A DNA stretch of 64,000 bases from Amylostereum areolatum (Eukaryota > Basidiomycota > Agaricomycetes > Russulales > Stereaceae), in contig SAXG01000011.1 in assembly GCA_012932865.1 (NCBI GenBank), positions 248,001 through 312,000 of the forward strand, in the 5' to 3' direction. The first letter of the stretch is position 1. The number at the start of each line of letters is the position of its first letter. Of the stretch, positions 11,741-23,208 are shown one piece after another. The position numbers and the translations under genes were made by a program. The notes under the pieces were generated by a model. It made no database searches and was not told the origin of the DNA. It worked only from the letters and a program-made list of their open reading frames with translations.

Positions 11741-14700
11741 CTATCCTGGGTCCACGTCGTCTGGTTCGGGGGGAGGGGGGGGAGGCTCAATTGGGGCTAC
11801 CTTGGCAAAAGCGCGCGTAGCGCCAACGAACTTCGCGAGGGCCGACAGACCCGTTTGAGTGCCTAGGATGAAAGGAGTGGATAGGGTGCGCGAGGCGGTG
11901 CGAAGGTGGTGTCTTTGATCTTTGAAGAGAGGGCAATCGGCAAGGATGTGGTCTCGGGTTTGGACGGCAGCGTTGCCGCACGGGCATGCAGGGGATTCAG
12001 TGGGTACAAAGCGGGCGTAATAATCACCACGGAAGCCATGGCCAAGGATGGTTTGTATGATGCGGGTATGGACGTCGCGGGGGCCGTCAAAGTTGCGGTG
12101 GAAGGGGGAAAGGTTTGTGGAGGGAGGATGTCGGAGGGCGACTGACGCGAGGTTGTGGTGAGGGCGTGCTGCCCAATCAGATCGCCAGGTTTTCAGCGCT
12201 CGGGACTTCGCCTTTGCGCGTGCCCAGGAGATGGTGGAGTGGATGAGGGGCGTACCGTAGACACCCTCCTTCGCGATTGTGTCTGCCCGCTCGTTCCCAA
12301 CAATGCCTTTATGTCCCGGGACCCATGCAACCTCAACCACCAGTGTCTCCGAGGCATTGAGAAGGGTGTCGATGTGTCGGCGGAAAAGGATGGATGCGGC
12401 TTGCGCAGGATGGTCGGCTGTGTCGGTAATGGAGGTGACGGCGGCTTGATTGTCGGATAGGAAGAGGATGCGCGTGAGGTGTGGGTGTCGTGCGAGGAGG
12501 TTCACGGCTGCAGCGGCGCTGCCTGAAAGGGCAAGCATCTCTGCATCGTAGATTCCCGCGCGTCGCCCGAGTCCCCAGCGCCCAGCTCGGACCTCATTTG
12601 CACCGAGGTATGCGACGTAGCCCGCACCCGTGCGGCGATGCCCATTTGCACTCCGTCGGGAGCCATCCGTGTAGATGGCAAGGACCGTCTCGTCTCGGGA
12701 GATGTTCCCAAGCCGCACCTTGAGTCTATTGGCATATTCGTTACGTTCGTGCCGGGTAGCCCTTGGATTAGGGATTGTGGTGAGTAGTCTTTGCCCCCAC
12801 GTGTGACGACGGGACCAGGGAGGAGTATAGTACGGAGAGAGGCGTTCGGATTTGGGATGTGTAAGTGTAGCTAAGTGGTGAATAATGGTAGGGGGATTTT
12901 TAGAATTATTATGGATAAAAAGCGGAATAGGAACGTCAGGGGAGTGCTCTTCCCAGGAAGGGGGGGGTGCGTGCAAGAACCTGAGAGGTGGATGGAAGGG
13001 TGCGGAAACGGATGGCGGCGTTGGTCGATAGCCGTTGGAGTAATTGCGGAATAGGGAGAATGGCACCTATATGGTGCATCTCGGCAGACGGTGTGGTGCG
13101 GAAAGCACCAAGGAGCCAGCGGAGGCCCGCATTTTGAGCGCACTCCAGCGGCTTGATGAGGCTTTTCTGTTTTTTGCCTGTGTACCATACCGGGGACGCG
13201 AACGTCAACACCGGGAGTACCACGGTCTTGTAGAGAAGCCGGGCATTGACTACGTTGAGGCCGCGTATTGTGTTGGCGAGTATGCGTAGCCCCGCAACCG
13301 TCGATAGGGCGCGCGTGGCCATTGTCTTGATGTGAGACTTGAAGGAAAGTTTCCTGTCAAAGTATACACCGAGCCATCGCATGACGACAGCTGGACGCAC
13401 CGTACGTGCAGGTGAGCCGGGTGGGAGGATATTAATGAATGGGTCATTGGCTGGGTTTGCCTTAGACCGGGTGAAATGGATGAGTTCCGTCTTGCTTGCA
13501 TCAACATCGAGCCCGAGGGCACGGAGCCGGTCAACCACGGTATTGAACGCGGCCGACAATCTGGCTATGTTTCCTTCGAGTGTGCTGGAAGCGGCCAGTA
13601 GGAGCACGTCATCCACATAAGCTTTGAGGTCTGTGTTTGCGTGATTGTCAATGGAGGAGAGGAGAGAGAATGTGTATATGGTGGAGAGGATAGGAGAGAG
13701 GGGGGAGCCTTGAGGGATGCCTACACCGGCGATGGGGATGGGATTGCTGAGCTGGCCGTCGATACGGATAATGACCTGTCGATCTGTCAGGAAGGATCGG
13801 GTCCAGTTGACGACCTCGGGCGCGAAACCGAGGATCTCCATTGTGCGAACGAGTCGCGCATGATTGACATTGTTAAAATAGCCCTTGATGTCAATCGCTA
13901 GCGCGGACGCAACGAGGCCATTTTTCCATGCTGCCTGGATATCGTGCGTGAGCGAGAGACACGCATCAATCACTGATGATTTGTCTCGGCCTCCAAATTG
14001 GTTGGTGGGGACGAGCTTGAACTTTCCGACCTCGTAAGTAATTCGTCGTGCCATGACCTTCTCGAGGAGCTTGCTGAGGCATTCGAGCAACGCGATGGGG
14101 CGATAGGATCTAGGATCAGACATATCAGTTTTGCGCGGCTTCGCTACAACTGCTATCACGGCAGTTTTTAGCCTGTGCGGATGGGTGCCGAGGCGGAGGC
14201 AAGCGTTGAAGAGCTCAACGAGGAATTCGGGTGTTTCGTCGAAGGCCCACTTGATGAGGCGCCATGTTACACCGGATTCACCGGGGGCTGTCACATTAGA
14301 TGTGTCGCGCAGTGCGTCGCGGACTTCTTCAAGGGTAAGGGGAACAAAAACACGTACTGGGCGGGGTGGTGGGTCATCTGGCTGATCAACCTCCACATGA
14401 GGTGCATTGTCGGGGAAGAATGACGCTGCAAAAACCTGGCTCTGCACCTCGGGTTCAGTGACAAGTCCTTGGGGTGACCGAGTCGGGGGAATGCACTTGT
14501 TGCGCTTTCCGCTCGCCCATCGGCACAGTCCCCATACTTCCATTCGTGCGGTTTTGTTGATTATGTCCGTTGCCCAGTTCCTTTTGGCCGAGCGTACTGC
14601 AGCACGGAAGTGAGCGTGTGCCCGATGGCGTGCATCTGGTACCGTGGCGTATCGTACTTCGTGCAAGGCTTGATCGCAATTGTCATTCCACCACTTTGCA

Positions 14701-15680
14701 CGCACTAGAGGGCGGCGCGCGTGGGCGGGCATTACCTCGGCAGTTGCGGCAAGAAATGCGTCCAGGAGAGCCACTGCGCCTCGATTCGTGTCGTCGGCTG
14801 TTACATATTGTTGAGGAGGAGGTTCAGCACGAACACTCGCGAGGTATGAGTCTTGCCACTCCTTTTTCTTCGATGGGTCAATACGACGTCCGGGTTCGGG
14901 CAACGGTTCCTCCGCTGCAGCAAAATCTGGCGGGCATATGGACCAAGTGATGCCATTGTGGTCTGACCCAAAGGCCATCTCCTCTTGACAGGTCCATTCG
15001 CGAACGAAGTCGACATCTGCAGCGGCAAAATTGACAAGGGTGAGATCTATAATAGAATCAGCCTGGTTAGTTTGTCCGCGACGTGTAGGCACCGAGAGGT
15101 CATTCTCAATTGAGAATGCGTTCCCTGTCATCCATTCAATGAGCTCCACCGCTGCTTGCGTTTCCGCGCGGGGTGGGCCATTCTCAAGGGCCCATGTAGG
15201 GTGATGCAAATTAAAGTCCCCCGCCACGACGGTTGGGACAAGTGGGTCGAGCTCTGCATCGCAGAGTCGCTGAATAGATACAGCATCGCGACCCGGGCCG
15301 GCATTATATACATTAATGAGGTCGAAGGAAATGTTACCGTATTGGAAAGAGTTGACCATGATGTCGGATGAATTGATGATATCCGGACGCGGTCGAACCG
15401 CGAGATGTTGAATTCCTTTTCGTACAAAGGTGGTGACGCGAGGTTTCGTGCCGTTCGCCGGAGCGTCGGGCGTGAAAGCCTCCCATGCAGGATTGGAGAC
15501 CGTTCCCAGGACTTCGGCACCGTCGGGCTCCGTCGAGGAGCGGGAAATACCTATGCGACTATACCATGGTTCTTGAAGAAGCATGATGTCGAAATCTGTC
15601 AAGCTATTTAGTATACCATGCATACGCACATTCGAGCGCGCCACATTCAGCTGGAGAACGCGGAGCGGGCGGAGAGTCAT
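11741..15680 (-). CDS. LINE A ORF2: endonuclease, reverse transcriptase, RNase H
   Basis: Target-primed reverse transcription protein. ORF2 begins at the ATG at 15680, overlapping the ORF1 stop as ATGA, and reads MTLRPLRVLQLNVARSN. N-terminal APE-type endonuclease: LLQEPWY, VVAGDFNLHHP, FGSDHNGI. Central reverse transcriptase: PRSYRPIALL, LAIDIKGYFNNV, GIPQGSPLSPILS, YVDDVLLLA. The frame then breaks at the G-run 12960-12967: the first frame stops at 12936, while the next frame carries PPSWEEHSP and continues. That second part holds RNase H (IYTDGSRR, DAEMLAL, LSDNQAAV, WVPGHKGIVGNERAD) and a C-terminal CPCG-x-H-x-C zinc-like motif, ending at 11741. Removing one base from the homopolymer restores one product of about 1,310 residues. 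This could be an assembly error or an inactivating mutation. Confidence 0.9.
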
Positions 15681-17344
15681 GACTCCATGACATCGGGGTT
15701 GGGCACCGCGGGATGGGCTTGCGCTACGGCGGGAGCACTGTAGTTGCGTCGCATTGGACACTCGATTGCATCTGCCATATGATCTCCTTTGCAGTTGATG
15801 CACTTGGGCGGGTGGTTGCATCCCTGCGTCTCCGGGCGATTTTCTTTCCGGCAGCCTAGGCACTTGTCCCGGTGCTGACCCTCGTCGTGAGGTTCACCGC
15901 ATCGACGGCACTTGGGCGCAGACTTGCAGCCGGTGGCAAGGTGCCCGAGACGCCAGCAGCGCGTGCATTGTCGAAGCCGAGGTTTGTCCACCCAACGCTT
16001 CGTTCGCACTGGCGCGCCAAACATGTAGATCGGGGTCTTGAGGAGGGATTTGAGGATAGATCCGTCGGGGTCTTCAAAAGCGAACGAGACTGACGACTTG
16101 AGTCCGTCGATGGTGTTTGCAGGTCGAATCCACCACGGAAGTTGGGTAATGTTGAGTTTTGCTACCTGGGGATTACGGAGTAGGGCTTCTTGAAGAATTT
16201 CGTCAGAGAAAACGGGGTCATCGGGTAGAGAGCGAGTGAAGACACCCGAGAGAATGATTTTGGACCACGGTGTGTCGCGCGAGATGGTTTGATTGGACGG
16301 TAGATCCAGCGCGGAGCGAATGGATGGGAGGTTGTCCTGAATGAGCGGAACGGACGTGTGCGGGGGGAAGGTTAGAACGATGTTGCCCGAGCCGTTCCAG
16401 TGCGAGCCGAGGACTTGTAATCCTTTGGCCGTAGGAACTGTGGCCAGGCGCTTGTTGACTCGTTCCGAGATGAGGAAAGGGTGTGTACGGTCACTTGGGT
16501 CCGGGGGGTGTCCTTGATAGCGGACGATGAAGCGGATCGGTTCAGGTTGACGCGACGAAGGTTTGGCAGTTGTGGGTGGGGAAAGGTTTGCCTTCGGTGT
16601 GGAGCTTGCTGCGGCCGCATACGACATGGCACGGTTTGACGCACCCTGCGACGCGGAGGGAGCAGGAGCCGAAGCACCTCCGGGACGGCGATCCGTGTTG
16701 TTGGGGGTTTGGCGTTCGAGATGAGACAGGCGAGATTGGACAGAGTTGAGGGAGTTGTGCATGGATTGGAGCATGTTGAGGATGGTGGATTCGGTGGGAG
16801 AGGGTCGGGAAGGGGTGTGTTGAGGGGTGGACGGACTCAGGTCGTGAGCGGCCGGAAAGTCGTCGCGTGCCATGTCAATGTCGTCTTCGTTGGGATCGCC
16901 GTCTATGCACTCGCGAAGCGAGTACTTTACCGCTTTGAGTGCCCGGGCGCTATCGTCGTCATCCTCAAGGTACGGTACCGCCATGCTAATGGCCCGCAAG
17001 AGGCCCTGGCAGAGCTTGACCCAATCGGATAAGTCATCGAGAGCGTCTTGTTCTCTGGCCTCATGGAGTACTTCGTGCGCAACCCTAAAGGTCACGAGGG
17101 CTGGCGAGTCGACGGGAACTACGTTGTCGCCGGGGAACCCGGCGGACGGAGTTTGTTCATGGGAGGGGGTGGAAATGGGGGGGGCCTCGAAGGGACTTTG
17201 GCCATTCGGAGCCGAAATCCTTCGCCGCTCTTCTCCTGAGGGAGACGCCGCTCGCTTCAAAGAGCGCTGTGACGTCGAAGAAGGAGGTTCCGGTGGCGTA
17301 TGAGCAGTGGAGAGTTGAGTTTGGGGTGGGGATGGTGATGGCAT
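15677..17344 (-). CDS. LINE A ORF1: gag-like nucleic-acid binding protein
   Basis: 555 residues. The N-terminal half is Ser/Pro-rich and low complexity, followed near residue 200 by a probable short coiled coil (MLQSMHNSLNSVQSRLSHLE). The C-terminus has three zinc knuckles in a row: CTRCWRLGHLATGC, CRRCGEPHDEGQHRDKC and CINCKGDHMADAIEC. This is the usual ORF1 of Tad1/I-type LINEs, which packages the element RNA. The start ATG lies 16 nt from the element's 5' end. The stop TGA overlaps the ORF2 ATG (TCATGAC on the sense strand), implying termination-reinitiation for ORF2. Confidence 0.9.
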   Translation of the reverse strand: MPSPSPPQTQLSTAHTPPEPPSSTSQRSLKRAASPSGEERRRISAPNGQSPFEAPPISTPSHEQTPSAGFPGDNVVPVDSPALVTFRVAHEVLHEAREQDALDDLSDWVKLCQGLLRAISMAVPYLEDDDDSARALKAVKYSLRECIDGDPNEDDIDMARDDFPAAHDLSPSTPQHTPSRPSPTESTILNMLQSMHNSLNSVQSRLSHLERQTPNNTDRRPGGASAPAPSASQGASNRAMSYAAAASSTPKANLSPPTTAKPSSRQPEPIRFIVRYQGHPPDPSDRTHPFLISERVNKRLATVPTAKGLQVLGSHWNGSGNIVLTFPPHTSVPLIQDNLPSIRSALDLPSNQTISRDTPWSKIILSGVFTRSLPDDPVFSDEILQEALLRNPQVAKLNITQLPWWIRPANTIDGLKSSVSFAFEDPDGSILKSLLKTPIYMFGAPVRTKRWVDKPRLRQCTRCWRLGHLATGCKSAPKCRRCGEPHDEGQHRDKCLGCRKENRPETQGCNHPPKCINCKGDHMADAIECPMRRNYSAPAVAQAHPAVPNPDVMES

Positions 17345-17360
17345 GAGGGAAAGCTGTCGG

Positions 17361-17374
17361 ACGTGGGTGAAACT
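17361..17374. repeat. LINE A target-site duplication, right copy
   Basis: ACGTGGGTGAAACT, perfect copy of 11551-11564, marking the 5' end of the minus-strand LINE. Confidence 0.93.
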
Positions 17375-18620
17375 CCGCTCTTTTGTCTGGCACAGGCTGG
17401 CAGGCTGGCACCTGGTCTTCGAAGAATCGAATCCCCCTCCTCAAAAAGTCGAGAGCTCTATGACGCCCAGACTCGAGCGCCGAGTGGTATCGATGCACTA
17501 TAGCTTCTCAGGCTCTGATATTCTCGAAGGCTTGAGCTTTGAGAATCGAAAGGTATCGTTCGGTCCATACGTTCGACGGTGCTAATTCTAAATAATATTA
17601 CACCGACAGTGACCCGCTTTCTTTCTCCGTGAAGGTGTGCTAATCATTATAGCAGTTGGATCCTGCATCTTCTACTCGAGAGTGTCTCCAGCGCGTCTTC
17701 CTGACAGTTTACCGGGTCAGAATTCCCGTCTTTCAATTCTCGTGGCGTTGAAGCTTGAAGTGGGAGCGTTACCAAACCCTTTCGACGTTTCGCTATGATA
17801 TCGACCAGAACAGGCCTGTCAGGCCATGACCAAGAACATTTGGAGAACATGGTGCTTTCTGTCCCCTTCATACTGATAAGCTGTTTCCACAGAGACCCAT
17901 GAAGGAGATTGGTTCCAGTGCTACAGCTCCCTCAGCTCACATTAATACTATCTCGCTGGCCCTTTTTAACACACCTGTGTTCTATTCTGTGTGCGAAGTT
18001 CTATGAATACATGAGTGTTGTCTTCTTGTCAGGTTCGTGCGACGAACTTTGAAGGGTTGCTACATTTTGAGCTGAACGGAAGCAAACCTCGCAGCAGCCG
18101 GACGCGTGTCGTCGCCGCGCGGCGCGCGCCGCAGATAGAGACGGCGGTGATGGCGTCCATCCATTATCTTTTCCTCCTGACAAACACGGTGGTATACGGC
18201 AACTCCGAAATCTTTAAGACCATTCTCGCCCTTCTAGGCCCTGTCATCTTCATTCGCTCTCCACAGCGGCGGGCGGGGCCTTGCGGGCCCACCTCCAGAT
18301 CCATTGTAGTCGCGACCCTCCGCCACCTATAACACCTGAAAAGTGCCGAGAATTGGCGATCGATGGATGTTCTGGCCGAAGGAGGTTGCTCGCGAGATGA
18401 TCCAGCGACAAGGTTCGAGAAGAAAAGGGTGTGGGAGGATGCGTAGGGATCAGCTGGATGGTCAGTTGAACTGGACGAGCGGGCGCAAACGGGAGAAAGC
18501 CGTCGACCGTGACGTAGCGGTCACCGTCCCTTGCGCCATATAAGACCCTCACCGGCTTCCGCGTTTCCTTCACTCTCGACCCTCTCGTAGAGTTTCTCTC
18601 CCTCGTCGTCTTCATACACC
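17375..18620. other. Intergenic, promoter side of glycogen phosphorylase
   Basis: No gene is supported in this 1.25-kb stretch. Short open frames lack motifs. The end acts as the promoter and 5' leader of the phosphorylase gene at 18621; a TATA-like CATATAAG lies at 18537-18544, about 77 nt before the ATG. Confidence 0.5.
18537..18544 (+). promoter_or_regulatory. TATA-like element before glycogen phosphorylase
   Basis: CATATAAG about 77 nt upstream of the ATG at 18621, followed by a pyrimidine-rich leader (18550-18610), as is common before fungal start sites. Positional inference only. Confidence 0.4.
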
Positions 18621-21600
18621 ATGACTTCCACCATCGACGTCAAAGCCATCGGAAGACCTCCGTCCGTCGAGGCGCGCAAAGTCCGCAGGCACGTTCGCTC
18701 GCTCACTGGCGATTTCCCCGAGATCGATGAGCGGGGCAAAGAGAAATGGCCGAGGGGGGACGAGGCCACATGGAAGGGCGCCATGCGCGATGTGTTCACC
18801 GGTGAGGTTCTCTGCTCGACCCCCACCCCCTTGGCACTTCGACGCGCATACATCCACACATCGCGTCCATATACAGTCGCTGCCGATGCATACCGTGCTG
18901 ACATCCACGAACGTACTCCAGAGGATCCTGATATCACCAAGTCCATCGTCAACCATGTCCAGACGTCCCTTGCACGCGCCCCATACAACCTCGACGACCT
19001 CGGCGCGTACCAAGCCGCCGCGCTCTCCGTCCGGGACAACCTCATCGTCAACTGGAACGCGACTCAGCTCCACTTCACTCGCAAGACCCCCAAGCGCGCG
19101 TACTACATGTCCGTTGAGTTCCTCATGGGCCGCACCCTCTCCAACGCGCTCCTCAACTTAGGCGTCAAGCCCCAATACGAAAAGTCCCTCTCGTCCCTCG
19201 GGTTCGGCCTTGAGGACATCCTTGTTCAGGAGCGCGACGCGGCCCTCGGAAACGGTGGTCTAGGGCGCCTCGCCGCGTGCTACCTCGATTCTTCGTCCAC
19301 ACAGGAGCTTCCGTTGTGGGGCTATGGTCTCCGGTACAAGTATGGCATCTTCCAACAGCTCATTAAGGAGGACGACGGCACCCAGCTCGAGGCCCCCGAC
19401 CCCTGGCTCGAGCATCAAAATCCGTGGGAGCTCCCCCGACTCGACGTCACCTACCAGATTCGCTTCTACGGCTCGGCGGACAGGTGGGGCGATGGCAGCG
19501 GGCGCGCGACCTGGAGCGGTGGTCAGGAGGTCTTGGCGGTTGCGTACGACGTCATGATTCCAGGCTACGGGACGCGCAACACGAACAATCTTAGGCTGTG
19601 GGAGAGCAAGCCGATTCGTGGCTTCGATTTCCAGAGCTTCAACGGTGCGTCAATCGGGTATGCACATGGACTTGAGCTGATGGGTTCTTTTCAGCGGGTG
19701 ACTATGAGCGCGCTATCGAGTCTTCGAACAGCGCAGCTGCTATCACGTCTGTGCTCTACCCCAACGATAACACGACATGTGAGTCTTTTTGAGTGCATCT
19801 GGAAAGACATGTGGACTGATGGATGCGCATTTAGTCGGCAAGGAGCTTCGTCTCAAGCAACAGTATTTCTGGACGGCGGCTAGTCTTGCGGACATGATGC
19901 GTCGCTTCAAGAACCTCGAGAAGCCCATCTCGGAGTATGCGGAATGTGAGCTGCTTTTTTGGTAGTGTGATGGAACGTTTCTGACGATGTTTCTGGGCAG
20001 ACAACGCGATCCAATTGAACGACGTGAGTGTTCCATTTATCTAATGTGGTGGTGAGGTGGCTGATCAAACCTGTGACAGACGCACCCAACCCTTGCCATC
20101 GTTGAGCTGATGCGCATTCTCGTCGACGAGGAAGAAGTCCCTTGGGACCAAGCCTGGACAATCGTCACCAACACGATCTTCTTCACCAACCACACCGTCT
20201 TACCTGTGCGTCTTCTTACCTGTGCGTCGGACAACCCTGCTGACTCGCCGTGTGTAATCAGGAAGCCCTTGAGGTTCGCAACCTCGAAGCTGAAGTTCTC
20301 TCACACTGCTCATCGATTGGCGTCTAGAAATGGCCTGTTCCTCTTATGGAGCACCTCCTTCCTCGGCACATGCAGATCATCTTCGACTTGGTGCGTGCAC
20401 ACGATTTTTTACCCACTGGCCCGCGCTGATGCCATCTTCTCATCTAGAACATGTAAGTCCTGACGTGGTCACAATGGAGTATCTTGTTCACGGTTGTTTC
20501 ACGCCACAGGGTGTTCATGCAGGGTAATGCGTGCCTCTCGTATATCCTCTCCACGACGCTTGACGTATCTTTTACCAGCTGTCGAGAAAAAGTTCCCCGG
20601 AGACCGTGAGAGGCTTGCGCGCATGTCTCTTATCGAAGGTCTGTCCTATCGTTTCCACTTTGCTCCCCAACTAAACAAGATTCAAGAGGGTTTCCCTCAG
20701 AAGGTCCGTATGGCCAACCTGGCCGTAATTGGTGTGTACTACCTTTTGCCGCGATAATGAGACATTGTTGATTTTATGTTTCTATGCAGGTAGTCGTAAG
20801 GTAAACGGGGTCGCCGAGCTGCACAGCGAGCTCGTCCAGTCGCAACTGTTCCCTGACTTCGTTGAGTTCTATGGAAAGAGCAAGTACGTATCTTATCCTT
20901 GGTGGAAGACGTAGTGCCCGCTGATCGTCTTGTCGATAGGTTCAGCAACGTGACCAATGGAAGTGCGTCGCTCTGAATTGCTCCGCGAGTTCGAACATTG
21001 GACTGACATACTTCAGTTACTCCTCGTCGCTGGCTCGACCAGGTAAGATTTCCATGGCCCAGGTCACCTGTGTCCGCCTTCTGACATACTTTGCCTCCAG
21101 TGTAACCCCGGCCTCTCCCAACTAATCACCGACACCCTCAAGCTCCCACGCGAAATCTGGCTCAAGGACCTGTACAAACTCGAGGGCTTGTTGGAACACG
21201 TGGAGGACCCGAAGCTTCAGCAACGATGGGCTTCAATAAAGCGTCAGAACAAGGAACGTCTTGCGAACTACGTCGAAAAGGCTCTTGGGAACGAAGGTCG
21301 ATACTGATGCGATGTTCGATGTTCAGATTAAGGTAGGAGATTGACTTTGTGTTTTGTCAATACACTGATCGGTTGGCTGATGGACGATTTCCGTATAGCG
21401 GCTGCATGAGTACAAGGTAGGTTTGAATTGTGTGGTTCCGCGCATGTTCTAATGGGATCGGCAGCGTCAAACTCTCAACATCTTGGGTGTTATTCACGTA
21501 CGTTTGGTCTGTTGTTCACCGGGTTGTGTGTCTGATAGGCTTCGCTACGTGCAGAGGTATCTTATGATCAAGACTATGTCTCCCGAGGAGCGCAAGAAGG

Positions 21601-22648
21601 TCGTTAAGAAGGTCGTGTTCTTCGCTGGCAAGGCCGCGCCTGGCTGTACGTCGGCACATTCCATGCATCCTACTTCTCCCCTCTAACCCTCCTCTCCAGA
21701 CTATATCGCCAAGCTGGTCTGTATGACCTCCTCCCACCGTTCCCTCTTCCACACTTACCTCTCCACAGACCATCCGTCCTTATCATCAATGTCGCGCGCG
21801 TCATCAACGCCGACCCGGACACGAACCAATATCTCTCGCTTTTCTTCCTCCCAGACTACTCTGTCTCCCTCGCGGAAGTGCTTATCCCCGCCTCGGACAT
21901 CTCCCAGCATATCTCCACCGCCGGAACCGAGGCTTCCGGCACGTCTAACATGAAGTTCTGCCTCAACGGCGGGCTGCTCGTCGGTACTGTCGACGGCGCG
22001 AACATCGAGATCGCGGAAGAGGTCGGGGAGGACAACGTCTGTAAGTGATGTTCATTTTCATTTAAGACGAGGGGTGTCTGATGGATTTGTAGTCTTCTTT
22101 GGGCACTTGACCCCCGACGTGGAGGATCTGCGCTACCAGCACACGTACCACCCTGTCCCCGTCGAGCAGAAATCCCCCGCACTCGCTCACGTTCTCAACA
22201 CCGTATCCTCCGGCATCTTCGGTGGCGGAGGCGTCTACGAACCGTACGTTCTTTCCTTGTTCTTTCTACACCGGTAGAGTGCGACTGACGAGGAATGGGC
22301 AGGCTGCTCAACACCGTCCGTCAGGGCGACTACTACATCCTCACGGAGGACTTTGACTCTTGTGCGTGCTTCCCGTCGTGTCTGTGCGTATGGGGGCAGA
22401 TACTGATGAGCGTCTGGAACAGACATCCGCGCGCTGGAGATGGTGGACGAGGCGTACGCTGACCGCACAGAGTGGATCAAGAAGAGCATTCGGACAACTG
22501 CGAAGGTGCATCCTCTTTTTTCTCCCGCTTTCCATGTTTCCCTGGCGCTGACAACGTGAGATAGATGGGCAAGTTCAGCTCGGACCGCGCGATCCAGGAC
22601 TACGCCCAGGAGTACTGGAACATCGAGAGCAGCAGGCTCTCGGACTAA
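18621..22648 (+). CDS. GPH1: Glycogen phosphorylase
   Basis: Cytosolic GT35 enzyme that releases glucose-1-phosphate from glycogen. About 20 short introns fit. The first (18802-18921) is in frame, so it is hidden inside an open frame: splicing gives [19 protein letters not shown]. Conserved stretches follow: [101 protein letters not shown], and [10 protein letters not shown] with the PLP-binding lysine at about 21953. The C-terminus is conserved to the stop at 22648. Two frame breaks occur: at 21293-21297 (after ALGNE, before [12 protein letters not shown]) and at 21776-21780 (inside [11 protein letters not shown]). Each is repaired by dropping one base of a doublet. Because the protein is otherwise fully conserved, I read these as probable assembly insertions rather than a pseudogene. 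Confidence 0.93.
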
Positions 22649-23208
22649 ATATGTTAGGCTCCTGGGTTTGCATAACCCGAAGCGAGGAATATATGCTGTT
22701 GTTTTGATTGTTTCTGTAGGCCGACGCTGAATATGTTCCATGTACCCTCGAGCGCGATTTTTGTAGGTCACACACTGTTGTTGTATCAACCACTGTCCGT
22801 ATGCATGGCTTGAGACGGCATGGATTCCTGAACGATATAGTGCGATTGATAATTGTGACCTCCACTCTGCGACTTCAGGACACAGAGGACGGTATTACAA
22901 GCAGAGTCTGATACCAAGCGTTAGAGCTATGGATGATTACTAGTACATGGTTTACGAATAGTGTGTGACGAGCAACGGTAAATCGGAGTCTTTAAGTAGA
23001 GAGGCAGGTTTGGACAATGTTCGAACTTTGAAATTTGAAGGCGCGCGGTTTCTCCTGAGAACCACGCACCTTGTTTTCCTAAAGTTATCACAGATAACCA
23101 AGGTCAGCCATCGTGCCCAGGTGAAGGTTTTACAGGCCACACAATCTCGTACGGATGTCTTCCCAAGCAGAAATGTCTTCCGGGGCGTGATCTGTGTGAC
23201 TGGACGCT
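22649..23208. other. Intergenic, convergent
   Basis: Convergent 3' ends of the phosphorylase (+) and the C6 factor (-). A minus-strand open frame overlaps it without any motif; the factor may extend or splice into this region, but I cannot place further exons. Confidence 0.4.

Larger units (their letters stand above)
11565..17360 (-). mobile_element. LINE A: full-length Tad1/I-like non-LTR retrotransposon
   Basis: A 5.8-kb element on the minus strand, bounded by the 14-bp duplication ACGTGGGTGAAACT. Its 3' end is an A-rich tail (plus-strand T-rich 11562-11588) and its 5' end is complete: only 16 nt precede the ORF1 ATG. ORF1 (gag-like) and ORF2 (endonuclease, reverse transcriptase, RNase H) overlap by ATGA. 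This order, with a YVDD reverse transcriptase and RNase H, is that of fungal Tad1-clade/I-superfamily LINEs. It inserted between receptor 2 and the glycogen phosphorylase gene. The only defect seen is a one-base excess in a run of eight G at 12960-12967, which shifts ORF2 just before RNase H. Confidence 0.93.

Noticed and set aside
21280..21310. An intron to explain the frame break in glycogen phosphorylase
   Set aside because: No GT-AG pair of plausible length keeps both conserved sides (ALGNE and [12 protein letters not shown]); removal of one base does.
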